A stretch of DNA of 64,000 nucleotides from Glycine soja (Eukaryota; Streptophyta; Magnoliopsida; Fabales; Fabaceae): contig NC_041007.1 of NCBI RefSeq assembly GCF_004193775.1, positions 23,649,696 to 23,713,695 of the forward strand, written 5' to 3'. This document shows, piece after piece, positions 31,505 to 42,754 of this stretch. The stretch's first letter is position 1, and each line of letters starts with the position of its first letter. Below the pieces are notes generated by a model, which saw only the letters and a program-made list of their open reading frames with translations, was not told where the DNA came from and searched no databases. The position numbers were made by a program, and so were the translations under genes.

Positions 31505-32306
31505 ATCGCTTCATTCTCGTGGCGATAGATTATTTCACCAAATGGGTTGAAGCGGCTTCCTATACCAATGTCACGAGGAGTGTGATGGTCAGATTCATAA
31601 AGAGGGAACTGATTTGTCGATACGGGCACCTAGGAAAATCATTACTGACAATGGCACCAATCTGAATAACAAAATGATGCAGGAAATGTGCGAGGATTTC
31701 AAGATCCAGCATCATAACTCCACCCCCTATCGGCCAAAGATGAACGGGGCTGTGGAGGCTGCAAATAAAAATATTAAGAAGATTATACAGAAGATGACGG
31801 TGTCATATAAAGATTGGCATGAGATGTTGCCTTTTGCCCTGCATGGATATCGAACCTCGGTACGGACATCTACTGGGGCAACGCCGTACTCTTTGGTTTA
31901 TGGGATGGAGGCGGTACTCCCATTTGAGGTAGAGGTCCCTTCCCAAAAGATACTAGTGGAATCGGGCCTAGAAGAATCAGAGTGGGCTCAAACACGCTAC
32001 GACCAACTCAACCTTATTGGAGGTAAGCGTTTGACGGCCATGAGCCATGGGCGCCTGTATCAACAAAGGATAAAGAACGCGTTCGACAAGAAGCTGCGCC
32101 CGCGCAAGTTCAACGAGGGGGACCTTGTGCTGAAAAAGATATCCCACGCTGTTAAAGATAATCGAGGGAAGTGGGCCCCAAACTATGAAGGGCCTTTCGT
32201 TGTGAAAAGGGCTTTTTCTGGAGGGGCTTTGGTGCTCACCAACATGGGTGGCGAGGAGCTACCCTCACCCGTGAACTCCGATGTTGTCAAGCGATATTAC
32301 ACTTAA
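31500..32306 (+). pseudogene. Element B integrase core and C-terminus (right part)
   Basis: Continues the gene cut at 13599 (FILVAIDYFTKWVEAAS). A small indel near 31625 shifts the frame to 31614-32306. That frame carries the second catalytic aspartate (ITDNGTNLNN), the glutamate (AVEAANKN) and the C-terminal module (KWAPNYEGPF), and ends in KRYYT. Both catalytic residues are conserved here, unlike element A. Confidence 0.85.
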
Positions 32307-33177
32307 GATCTGGGGGCAATTGAGGAAATCGCTGCATGTTCTTTTATGTTTGTGTGTTCTTCTTGGTTTCCTCCAGGGATTTCAGTCCACTGTAATTTTC
32401 TCGTCACAGTTCTTTAAAAGAAGAGAACATGGGTTTGAGGCTTCAGTCCTCACTTTGGTTTTAAACCATATGCAGTTTGTGATAACCTGAGCCCTTTCGC
32501 TCAGTTCATGGGGTGCCCAAGCGCTTAATTAAAACTAAACCTAACTAGCTTTCACTAAGAAGATTGTTGCATTTGAAAACACTCATGCATACGCATACGC
32601 ATGCATATTTTGTGATAACAGGGGTAGAATCGTCTTAGGCAACGGTCAGATGACGAGACAAAGCTAAAGGCAGAAACCAATCAAGGTAAAATGGTAATGC
32701 GGCCACGGTTCGCCGCGCAATGTCGTTTCCTACTTTCAGGTACTTAGGGACTAACGCAAGTAGAGGCTAGGGTCACGACCGATGGATCGTCGTCCCTTGC
32801 CCGGCTCTGGACAAACGGAAAGCACTGCCACAAGGCAACCCAATATCCTTTAAATTCTGAGTAATTATTACTGTTATGTCTTTAAAGTAAATATTGGATG
32901 CCTAATATACCCTGAGGGGGGTTCAAGTAAGCGAACGCCGACCCATAGAAAGGCTTACTTATTTCCTCCCAAAAAAAAAATTCAGGTTAGCTCGCCTGGG
33001 CGAGCAACCCCTGCACGAAATGGGTTAAAAAGGGGGAGGGGGAAGGTTTCTGCACCAAAAACTCTCCCCCCTCATTCAAAAAACCAAGAGCTCACGGGAC
33101 TCATGGATTTTGCAGCCCTTAGGTAACCATTTTTCACGTTTTTGATTCCGTTTTGCTCTATTATTCATCTCCAACAA
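32307..33177 (+). promoter_or_regulatory. Post-integrase block and internal promoter-like module (element B)
   Basis: No gene. It corresponds to 5884-6773 of A, with the acceptor-like GATAACAG|GGG near 32620, donor-like CAAG|GTAAAA near 32683 and acceptor-like CCTACTTTCAG|GTAC near 32740. The palindrome GCTCGCCTGGGCGAGC lies at about 32989-33004, a weak TATA-like GGTTAAAAAG near 33023-33032, and the donor CAA|GTAAGTA at 33178. Confidence 0.45.
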
Positions 33178-34054
33178 GTAAGTACCTCATTCTTGGGCTC
33201 TCTAGCTTTCCATTGATGTATTTTGGTGCTCTAAATTGCATGTATTTGCTCAAAAACGTGAGGGATTTATCCTTGGATTGTTGCTTGTTTTTGATGAATT
33301 GAGGGGTTGTAGGGGATGGCCCTAGGCCTATGGTGCATTCTGAGGTAATGGGGCATGCCACATTGTCCCCATTCCCTTGATTTTCATGCTTAAACATGTG
33401 CCCACCAAGTGTTCGGTGAAATGCCTCATGACATTTGCGCATGATTTTGTGGAACTAAGCTTGTAAAACAAATTGTGCACATGTGGCTGTCATTGTGAGT
33501 ATGTGGGCAGTTTTGTAGAAGCAAGACTAAAGTGCCGGAAGCATGACTTACACCTAGGAATCTAAACTTTTCGTTTTGAATGTAAAGATGCATGAATATT
33601 AGGACATGTTTGAGAGGTTTTTGACTAGAATTTGGGTAGGCTGCCTCATGAGGAATACCTTGCATCTAGGTAGCATGGAAAATACCTTTCAATGGTATGT
33701 ATATATGTGAATATGTATAGCATGGAAAATACCTTTCAATGGTATGTATATATGTGAATATGTATAGCATGGAAATGCCTTACAAAGTGTGTGAATATAT
33801 AGCAAATAATGCCTTTCAAAATTTTGTATATGTTGAATTGGTAGCGTTAAAATGCCTTCAAAATATGTATATTTGTGAGTAGGTAGCATAACGAGCCTTT
33901 CAAAAAAAATGTACACATGTTGAATGTGGCACGAGAATGCTTCCCAAAATGAATATGTATGATGGGGAATTGCCTTTCAAGTGTAGATAGATGACATGAA
34001 AATTCCTTTTCAAATAAATGCAAGTGTGTGTATGACATGAGATTGGCTCACCAA

Positions 34055-34094
<40 letters not shown>

Positions 34095-34445
34095 TGAATG
34101 AAACAACAAATTTTTTTTATACTTATAAAATACTTCCAATGTGCGCATGTAATTTTTGGTAGCAAAATGCTTTGAATATGGACATGTGTAAATTTTGGCG
34201 CAATACCTTAAGCATGCATATATGAATTCTTTTCAAAAGAGTATGTGTGGTAGCTAGAATGTTTTGACTGTTCTTGTATATTGACATAAATAGCAAGATA
34301 TTTTGCGCGTATGCACGTTCATAAATGTTCTTCTTTAAGGAAATGCGTGCACAAGTTTGTTCTAAATCGAAAAGATTAGCATGTCGTTTTTGCCTTAAAA
34401 TAGCATTTCCTCGTAAACTAACTTTTCAAATGTTAGTCCTCGCAG
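33178..34445 (+). other. Candidate 1268 nt leader intron of T32 (element B)
   Basis: Begins GTAAGTA and ends GTTAGTCCTCGCAG, with GAA then the T32 ATG following. It is AT-rich, includes a ~50 bp tandem duplication around 33677-33770 and a TA dinucleotide run near 34061-34085, and has no gene. The same boundaries occur in E (1266 nt). Confidence 0.6.
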
Positions 34446-34448
34446 GAA

Positions 34449-35699
34449 ATGGCTCCGAAAAAGCTTTCCGCAAAGAGATCTAGGAGGGACACTGCGGCTG
34501 AAGGGACCAGTGCTGCCACTGAGTTTGATAGCCACCATTTCAGGAGCGCCGAGCACCCGCAATGCTTCGAGGCCATCAAAGGATGGTCGTTCCACCGAGA
34601 GAGACGCGTCCAACTCAGGGACGATGAGTACACCGATTTTCAGGAAGAGATAGCTCACCGACATTGGATGTCGCTGGTCACTCCCATGGCTAAGTTTGAC
34701 CCAGATATAGTCCTGGAGTTTTATGCTAATGCTTGGCCCACAGAGGAGGGAGTGCGGGACATGCAGTCATGGGTGAGGGGTCAGTGGGTTCCCTTTGACG
34801 CAAATGCCCTCAGCCAGTTCTTGGGCGACCCGCTAGTGTTAGAGGAAGGCCAGGAGTGCGAGTTCAGTCAGAGGAGGAACAGGGCTGAGGGGTTCGACGA
34901 GGAGGCCATTGCCCAGTTATTGTGCACACCGGGGCAGGATTTTGCCTGGACCATTTCCGGGAGACGAGTGCTGATCATGCGCACCAGCATGACCACCTTG
35001 ACCTAGATGTGGATAACGTTGCCGCTCAGCAATGTCTTACCTAGTAATCATAACTCCGATCTCCCTCTGCCAAAGTGTCAGCTGGTGTATGCCATCCTGA
35101 CGTGGATGAGCGTCCATATGGCTCAGTTGATTGCTGACGCCATCTATTTATTTGCATGTATGCCACCCACCAGGCACCCTCTGGACCCGGATAAGTCTAA
35201 CAGGGCCCTGGGGTTTCCAACATTGATCACAGGCCTCTGTCAGTCCTTCGGGGTTCCCATCACACCTAGTAAGGTGATCCGACCGCCGATCATCTGGGCC
35301 TTCATTGAGAAGTATTGCACGCCTAGGCAGGCGCAGGGTGATGCACCATAGGCCGCAGACGCACTGCCACCACCTCATCAGGCTGATCCTACTGGGTCAT
35401 TAGGCATGGAGCGGTATCTACAGCACTTGGTTCACCAGCAGGCGGCCAACCACCGGGGGCAGGTGCAGATACATGACTGTCTTTACCAGCTCAGCCTCAG
35501 TCAGCAGGGCCAGGGTTTCGTTCCTATTGCATGCCCTACTCTAGATCAGTTTAGGGATGAGGTCGCATGGCTCGGAGATTGGCCTGAGGCCCAGGCAGGG
35601 GAGGCGCCTGCAGAGGCTCCTGGCGATGCAGAGGAGGCCCGCATGGATGAGGAGATGACGAATTTGCTCGGTTTCTTGGGAGGGAGCGAAGCCACATGA
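34449..35699 (+). pseudogene. Element B T32 ORF, full length with two stops
   Basis: 417 codons in one frame, starting MAPKKLSAKRS and ending FLGGSEAT. It is broken only by TAG at 35004-35006 and 35349-35351; at both places other copies have CAG. The N-terminus is basic, the middle has the conserved blocks FDANALSQFLGDPLVLEEGQE, CTPGQDF and HPLDPDKSNRALGFP, and the C-terminus is acidic. It resembles plant proteins annotated Transposase_32; function unknown. The ATG is chosen because it is the first codon after the conserved splice acceptor and is shared with element E. Confidence 0.78.
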
Positions 35700-37593
35700 C
35701 CATGGGATCTCCAGATTCATATTCTTTTTTATGTTTCATCCTTTATCTTTTACATGTTATTTTATTTCTATGACTTGAGGGACTAACGTTTGTTTTTGTT
35801 GTTTTGATTGTCATTTGTTTTGTGCATACATTTTGTTGAACTGTTGCGTTAGTGCTTACTCCGTTATTGTCGATAATGTTTGTTGAAATTCCGGAACAGT
35901 GTAGAGTTTTCATTTAGGAACGTCGTCCTAAAATAAAACAAACAAGCATCATGATAACACCAAGAATAGAAAAAGAAAGAGGCGTTGTGAACAAATGTCA
36001 TATTTGTATATAAAGAAAAGAAAAGAGTTTTTGTATATAAAAAGTGTATGAAAAGAAATTCTTGTGTGTGAGCAATGAGTGTATATAAAGAAAATTTTTG
36101 TATAAAACAATGAGCATATGTTGAAAAAGGAAAAAGAAATCTTTGAAAAGGAATAGAGGTTTTTTATAGACCATGTTGATATAAAGAGAAAGGGTTTTTA
36201 ATAATACGTGTGTATACAGAAAAAGTTTTTCGTGTATAGGAATGTAGGTGTACAGAGAAAAAGCTTTTCTCATAGATAGCGATGGATGTATAGTATTTGC
36301 AAACATGCATAAGAAAAATGAAAGAAAAAGAAAAGAGAAAGAAAAACCTCGAAGGTCGGCATGTTATGGTCACAGGAAGCACAAATCATTCATAGAGAGC
36401 AAACATATCTTTTGGAAACAAGAAACTGACGCTAAGAGTTTATTTTCCAAAATAACCGAGATAAGAATGGATGGATTCGTTGAACCAATGAAAGAACATA
36501 ATTTGGAAACGTTGGGTCTACTTGCGTAAATCCCAAGCCTTAGTATCACAATGCCATAAACTGGATGCTTGAGTACCCACCTAGTTGTATGCATGACTAA
36601 TTTTGCACGTTATTTCCAAATCATCATTGTTATGCGTGCCTCGTGGAAATGATATGGAAGTTTAACCCGAAACCGACACCCTTATACATGAATTTGTTTT
36701 GCCCTAAATATCAAAATCGGGCACGCACGATGAAAAGACCATGTTGAGACACAACCTTAAACTACTTTGAACCTTGACCCATGAAGAGAATCCTCATCCT
36801 TTCCCCCGAAGAAGAGGACAGCAGAATCTCCTCAAGGGAGAGCGAATAACGAATGTTAAAATCCGAATCAAAGATCGGAAGAAAATGAAAAGAAAGAAAA
36901 GGAAGAAATGAAAAGAAAGAAAAGAAAAGGAAAAGAAGGATTCCCGATCAAAGATCGGAAGAAAGTAAAAAGGAAAAGATCGGAGGAAAACAGAATAATT
37001 CCCGATCAATAAAGGAAAGCAAGAAAGAGAATAGAAGATCTTCGCACAAGATAAATTTTCGGCGAGGTAAATAACCGCCGGCAAAGGGAAAACCAATTTT
37101 TAAAGTGGTTCTTCCTTTGGGATTGTAATTCAAGGTCACTCCCGACTGGCGATGTCCCGCCCCACATAAGCAAAGAGGAAAAGACCGAAACACCCAGCTT
37201 CCTCTCCAAAAACACTACCCTCGAGAAAATCCTATTGATCCGTGATCGCGCGTGTAATCTTTTGGTTCGATAGGAAATCATGTGCAAAATATAAGTCATG
37301 GTAACTATGGTTTGTAATTAGGGTAAAACACTTACCTGTGTGAGTTTTTATACACCATGAGTGATTTTATTCCCAGTTTGACCCGATGTTTCCCCTGAAT
37401 GTTCATTTAAAAGCTAAATGTTGACATCCTACCCTTCATTTTCAGTTACAAGGAAAATTACTTTTAGCATAAGCATATTGTTTCTCTAAAATATGGTGCT
37501 CTCGTGAATGATTTATTTTTCCTTGCTAAAGCATGTTCGCCTTTTAGGTGAAAGAACCCGGTGGACCATTCGATCCTAAAATCAAATCAAGTC
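35700..37593 (+). other. Non-coding 3' region of element B with purine-rich hairpin tract
   Basis: No gene. About 36875-37035 is purine-rich and repeats the word TTCCCGATCAAAGATCGGAA, an inverted repeat. It is followed by the conserved AGAGGAAAAGACCGAAACACC at about 37168. Confidence 0.6.
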
Positions 37594-38035
37594 CGGAGCC
37601 CCACGAATTGATTGCCTAGCGTTGTTCGTGCGTCCTCCACCATCAAGTCCAGAGCCCCATGAATTAATTGTCATTCATGCATCCTCCCCCATCGAGTCTG
37701 GAGTCCCACGAATTGATTGCCTAGCGTTGTTCGTGCATCCTCCACAATATCTTATTCGGAGCCCCATGAATTGATTGTCATTCATGCATCCTCCACCATC
37801 GAGTCCGGAGCCCTACGAATTGATTGCCTAGCGCTGTTCGTGCATCCTCCACCATCAAATCTTATTCGGAGCCCCATGAATTGATTGTCATTCATGCATC
37901 CTCCACCATCGAGTCCGGAGCCCCACGAATTGATTGTCATTCGTGCATCCTCCACCATCTTATTCGGAGCCCCATGAATTGATTGCCTAGTGTTGTTCAT
38001 GCATCCTCCGCTATCAAGTACGGAGCCTCCGGTGA
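37594..38035 (+). repeat. Tandem array, alternating ~49 and ~58 bp units (element B)
   Basis: GAATTGATTG with flanking GGAGCCCC and CATCCTCCACCATC recurs at 37605, 37661, 37710, 37768, 37817, 37878, 37927 and 37976, that is as ~107 bp dimers. It occupies the same place, and uses related words, as the 102 bp array of A. Confidence 0.88.
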
Positions 38036-38350
38036 GGGGAAAATACGGTTTTATTGTTATTTTCCCAATCGGTTCCTTCACCAAACATGTGTATATGTAT
38101 ATATATTATGTTATTTTTGTTTGTTTGTTTGTTTTGTTTTGTGTTGTGCAGGGAAAGAAGAAGGAGAGACGGGAGTCACTTAATTCAAATCGTTTTGGGT
38201 TTGAACTATTGTGATTGAGATCAATTAAATCCCCATGATGGGCAAAGGATGGCCTTCGGGGGGTCATCATAGATTTGTTACGGAAAAGGGCTAAGACGGA
38301 TGAAATCAATGTTTTATCTTAGCTTTCCTCCTATCTCCAATAAAAGGTAA

Positions 38351-38365
38351 GTAAAGAGGGGCAAC
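38351..38365 (+). other. Polypurine tract (element B)
   Basis: GTAAAGAGGGGCAAC directly before the LTR. Confidence 0.82.
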
Positions 38366-39065
38366 TATCATACCCTAATTTCGTCCGGGGACCATAATTT
38401 AACGGCATACAACCTTTGCTTGACCGCTTAGAGGTACTTGGCACCCATTGCTGCACAATACGTGAAGTTCCGTAACATGCCGGAAAACAAAGGAAGCATT
38501 GTTACGCAATCCGTAAGGTTCCGTAACATGCCGAAAATCAAAAGGAAGCATTGTTACACAATCTGTGAGGTTCCGTAACATTCCGAAAGCCAAAGAGGGG
38601 ATGATTACGTGATCCGTGAGGTTCCGTAACATTATGGAAGGAAAACAAGTATCGTTACAGAATTCGTAAATTTCCGTAACGTTACGGAAAAGAATCAGCA
38701 AAAAAAGGCAGAGGGGTGTATTTAGTAAACAGGGGGTGCAAATAGAAACCAGGCTCACTTGGGCCTTCCAGGATGTTCCTCCAGAAGGCGGTTGCTTCTA
38801 GAGGAAGCAACCTAGCTCGCCTGGGCGAGCTGGGCGGCAAGCTCCTCCCCCATTTTCCTATAAATAGGGGGAGGAGTGAAGGAGAAAAACGTTCAGCCCT
38901 CCTGGTATCTTGGGATCACTTGAAATTAGTGAAAAAAATCGTTTACGTGAAGAAAATCCACACCGAGGCGCTTCTGTAACGCGTCCGAAACATTTCTGTG
39001 GGTAATTCCATGAAGATTTTTCGCCATCTTTCGTTCGTTCTTTGTCGTTCTTCGGTCTTCAACCG
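38366..39065 (+). repeat. 3' LTR of element B, truncated at the leader splice donor
   Basis: Starts TATCATACCC (the second base of the usual TG is mutated) and follows the LTRs at 50268 and 62699. It has the GCTCGCCTGGGCGAGC palindrome at about 38814-38829 and TATAAATA at 38869-38876. It stops after CTTCAACCG at 39065, exactly where the other LTRs continue GGTAAGT, and gag-related sequence of element C follows. Confidence 0.82.
38869..38876 (+). promoter_or_regulatory. LTR TATA box (element B 3' LTR)
   Basis: TATAAATA in the context TTTTCCTATAAATAGGGG. The same site is at 63110-63117 (E) and in N, while element D has an altered CTAAAAATAG near 50709. Confidence 0.7.
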
Positions 39066-40964
39066 GTTTTGTCCTTCTTTGCCGTTGTTAGTTCGGCTGC
39101 CGAAGCAGACCCAACTCTCCTAGCTACCGCGCACCATCCTCCCCCAAACGCGGTAGGACGAGAAAGAAGCACGTTGGGGCACAACAGCAACCCTCATTTG
39201 GGATACAAACGGGTGGCTTACCCTTATGGATTATCGCCTAATTACACGCTGCCAGTCATGCATGATGACGCGGGTCATGTCACTTCCCCCATCCATGAAG
39301 GGGAGCCTCCTCAACAGCCCCACGAGGTCCATGAAGATCATCGAGAGTATGCCTAAGGGGATGTCGATTTCTACCCCCCGATCCCCGTCGAGGGACCGAC
39401 ACCCAACACATTGCCTCAGCACAACCTCAAAGCACTGCCAATATTCTTGTCCACAGAAGGACCACCCCGGGCGGCAGAAGAAAGAAGGAAACTCGATCTC
39501 CTCAAGGAGAGATTGAGAACTATTGAAGGCTTTGGTGACTATCCATTCGCGGACATGACGGATCTTTGTTTGGTACCGGATGTCGTCATCCCCCCAAAAT
39601 TCAAGGTACCTGATTTCGACAAGTATAAAGGGACAACTTGCCCTGAGAACCATTTCAAGATGTATTGTCGCAAGATAGGGGCGCACTCTAGGGATGAAAA
39701 GTTGTTAATACACTTTTTCCAAGATAGCTTGGCTGGAGCCGCGGTTGTTTGGTACATTAATCTGGAAGCTTCCCGCATCCGTACTTGGAAGGACCTGATT
39801 ACTGCTTTCCTAAGGAAATATCAGTATAATTCCGATATGGCTCCCGATCGCACTCAGCTACAGAATATGGTTAAGAAGGAAAGTGAGACCTTTAAAGAGT
39901 ATGCACAGCGGTGGAGAGACCTGGCAGCACAAGTGGCCCCTCCCATGGTCGAAAGGGAAATGATTACCATGATGGTAGACACCTTGCCAGTGTTTTACTA
40001 TGAGAAGTTGGTAGGCTACATGCCTTCCAGCTTCGTGGACTTGGTATTCGCCGGGGAAAGAATTGAAGTAGGGTTGAAAAGAGGGAAGTTTGATTACGTC
40101 TCCTCCACAAGTGCCAATGCTAGGAGAATCGGAGCAACTAGGGCAAAAAGGAAGGAAGGAGATACCCATGCCGTCACTTCGGCGCCCGCATGGGTCAAAC
40201 CCTCACAGACCTCTCATGGTACAAATCAGTATGCGCAACATCATCCGAGCTTCTCAGCTCGCGTCGGGAACTCCTCCAATTCAGCACCGGCACAGCCTAG
40301 AGCGCCCGCCCCCATCCAAAGGGAGGCCCCCCAAGCTCCGGCTCCAACCACGACTCGCTCGGCCGGCAATGCCCACTTTGGTGCCGATTCCAACGCGATG
40401 AGAAACTTTCCCCCGAAGCCAATTCCAGAATTCACCCCAATCCCAATGACGTACGAAGACCTCTTGCCATCCCTCATCGCCAACCAAATGGCCGTAATAA
40501 CTCCCGGGAAAATCTACCAACATCCTTTCCCAAAGTGGTATAACCCTGACGCAACTTGCACGTACCATGGGAAAACCCCGGGCCACTACACCGAAAAATG
40601 CCAGGCCCTAAAATACAAGGTCCAACATTTGATAGACGCCAGATGGCTGACGTTTCAAGAGGATCGGCCCAACGTGAAAACAAACCCGCTCGCCAATCAT
40701 GGAGGGGGAGCAGTTAATGTTGTTGAGTCAGATAGGCTACGCAGGTCTAAACCTTTAAAGGACGTGGCGACCCCTAGGAGGTTTATCTATGAGGCCCTAC
40801 AAAAGGGGGGTGTAATTCCCCACATTGGGCATGAAGAGGATTCTTGTTTGTTGCATCCCGGCAAGCTACATAACATGGAAACATGTTTAGCAGTGGAGGA
40901 ATTGTTGCAACAGATGATAGATCAAGGCCGACTGGAAATCGGCGATGAAGGGAGGGAAGAGTAG
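39066..40964 (+). pseudogene. Element C gag polyprotein, single frame with stops
   Basis: One reading frame carries gag from the LTR junction onward, interrupted by TAA at 39354-39356 and ending at TAG 40962-40964; the homologous A frame has no stop at the latter place. The longest open part, 39411-40964 (517 codons), contains the retrotransposon gag core at about residues 90-200 (AAVVWYINLEASRIRTWKDL to FKEYAQRWRDLAAQV). A proline-rich linker and a C-x2-H-x5-H-x4-C knuckle at residues 383-397 follow. The gag N-terminus appears to be missing. Gag forms the particle and binds RNA. Confidence 0.85.
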
Positions 40965-41171
40965 CATATATGTATGCAGTCCGCAGATGAGAGAAGTTTT
41001 GGAAGGCCTAAACCTTTGGTGATACATTTCACCAAGGACACAGCTTCACAAAAGCCCTGATACCCCTCGGCAACTAAACCTGTTCCTTTCCCATACCGAA
41101 ACAGCCACGTAGTCCCGTGGAGGTATACACCTCCGAGTGAAAGGAAAGAAAAGGCCACCGACATCAGCTCG

Positions 41172-42587
41172 TTGTCGGCCAAGGTAGCCAATATCACGGG
41201 GCTGAGCAGTGTGACCCGCAGCGGTCGCGTGTTTGCACCCCCCAACCTGCCGACACAACCCGCAAACGTTAAGGGGAAGGCAAAGGTGGTGGAAGAACAA
41301 AATGACAAATCGACCCTCACTCCGAACGAAGATATTCCAGTGAAAGGTCTTCCAGAGAAAAGGGATGGTTATGGCAAGAAGGAAGTGTTGCTAGAAGAAG
41401 CAAGCGAGTTTCTCCGCATTATTCAGCAGAGCGAGTTCAAGGTCATTGAGCAGCTCAATAAAACCCCGGCCAGGGTCTCTCTTTTGGAATTACTCATGAG
41501 CTCTGAGCCTCATCGGGCTTTGCTAGTAAAGGTCTTAAACGAAGCTCATGTGGCCCAAGATATCTCTGTAGAAGGCTTTGGAGGACTCATCAATAATATC
41601 ACCGCCAACAACTATCTCGCCTTCGCCGAAGAAGAAATCCCTGCCGAGGGGAGAGGGCATAACAGGGCTTTGCATGTATCAGTCAAGTGCATGGACCACG
41701 TCGTAGCCAAGGTGCTCATCGATAGCGGTTCCAGTTTAAACGTAATGTCGAAAAGCACTTTGGAGAAATTACCGTTTAATGCTTCCCATATAAAGCCAAG
41801 TTCCATGGTAGTCCGTACCTTTGACGGCACCCGCCGAGGGGTTAGGGGAGAGATCGACCTCCCTGTACAGATAGGCCCCCATACCTGCCAGGTTACCTTT
41901 CAAATAATGGACATTAACCCCGCTTACAGCTGCCTTTTGGGGCGCCCGTGGATCCATTCAGTGGGAGTTGTTCCCTCTACACTCCACCAAAATTTGAAAT
42001 TCGTAGTAGAGGGGCATTTGGTTATCGTATTGGGCAAGGAAGACATCTTGGTGAGTTGCCCGTCCTCTATGCCATATGTGGAAGCCGCGGAAGAGTCATT
42101 AGAAACAGCCTTCCAGTCTTTTGAGGTGGTAAGCATTGCCTCTGTAGATTCCTTCTCTGGGCAACCTTGCCTGTCCGATACGGCAGTAATGGTGGCCCGA
42201 GTGATGTTGGGGAATGGTTACGAGCCCGGAATGGGTTTAGGCAAGGACAACGACGGCAGAACCAGCATGATAAGTGCCAGAGGAAACCGTGTGAAGTTTG
42301 GGTTAGGCTATAAACCCACACAAATGGACATAAGGAAAAGCGTTGCAGGAAGGAAGAGCGGAAGTCAAGGCTCACGATTGGGACAAGAAGTCAAAGGAGG
42401 CCCGCCCTACCACATCAGTAGGAGCTTTATAAGCACGGGTCTAGGACACGAAGGCCAAGTCGTTGCGATATGCGAAGATGATTCGCCGAGTGGGTCGGAT
42501 TTGGTACGACCATGCCCTCCTGGTTTCCGACTAGGAAATTGGCGAGTGGAGGAGCGCCCGAACATTTACGCAACCAGCATAATGTAA
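41172..42587 (+). CDS. Element C aspartic protease with G-patch-like tail (catalytic motif intact)
   Basis: Same frame as gag, separated from it by stops at 40962-40964 and 41058-41060. The retropepsin motif VLIDSGSSLNVM has DSG at residues 184-186, and a second block (PWIHSVGVVPS) follows. The region of NGYEPGMGLGKDNDG and FGLGYKP resembles a G-patch. The stop overlaps a donor-like AAT|GTAACC at 42584, as in A. The first ATG is arbitrary because the frame is part of a polyprotein. The protease would be catalytically competent if made. Confidence 0.85.
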   Translation: MSAKVANITGLSSVTRSGRVFAPPNLPTQPANVKGKAKVVEEQNDKSTLTPNEDIPVKGLPEKRDGYGKKEVLLEEASEFLRIIQQSEFKVIEQLNKTPARVSLLELLMSSEPHRALLVKVLNEAHVAQDISVEGFGGLINNITANNYLAFAEEEIPAEGRGHNRALHVSVKCMDHVVAKVLIDSGSSLNVMSKSTLEKLPFNASHIKPSSMVVRTFDGTRRGVRGEIDLPVQIGPHTCQVTFQIMDINPAYSCLLGRPWIHSVGVVPSTLHQNLKFVVEGHLVIVLGKEDILVSCPSSMPYVEAAEESLETAFQSFEVVSIASVDSFSGQPCLSDTAVMVARVMLGNGYEPGMGLGKDNDGRTSMISARGNRVKFGLGYKPTQMDIRKSVAGRKSGSQGSRLGQEVKGGPPYHISRSFISTGLGHEGQVVAICEDDSPSGSDLVRPCPPGFRLGNWRVEERPNIYATSIM

Positions 42588-42754
42588 CCCTTTGTGGCTT
42601 TTAAACTCTACAGTTGGGCCTAGGCTTTAGAGTTTCCTTTTGTTAAGGCTTTATGTCTTTTGTTCCTAAATTTATAATACAAAGATCTTTCTTCATCTGT
42701 TCCTACGTCTCTACCCATTCTCATCCATTTCCATGTTTATTTCTTTACGTGTAA
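42584..42754 (+). other. Protease-RT gap of element C: intron-like but no clear acceptor
   Basis: The donor (AAT|GTAACC) and T-rich body resemble 2281-2433, but at the position of the TATAG acceptor this copy reads GTGTAAAA. I find no AG nearby that would keep the frame, so the acceptor seems lost or displaced. Confidence 0.4.

Larger units (their letters stand above)
12180..39065 (+). mobile_element. Element B: Ogre/Tat-like retrotransposon, 5' deleted, split by element N
   Basis: Starts mid-RNase H and continues through the second RNase H and integrase to 13599. The element is then interrupted by N (13600-31499) and resumes at 31500 in the next integrase codons. Integrase end, promoter-like module, intron-like leader, T32, tandem array, polypurine tract and a truncated 3' LTR follow. 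Gag, protease and RT are absent. The 5' end is fused to the LTR of element A within a C-run. Confidence 0.85.
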
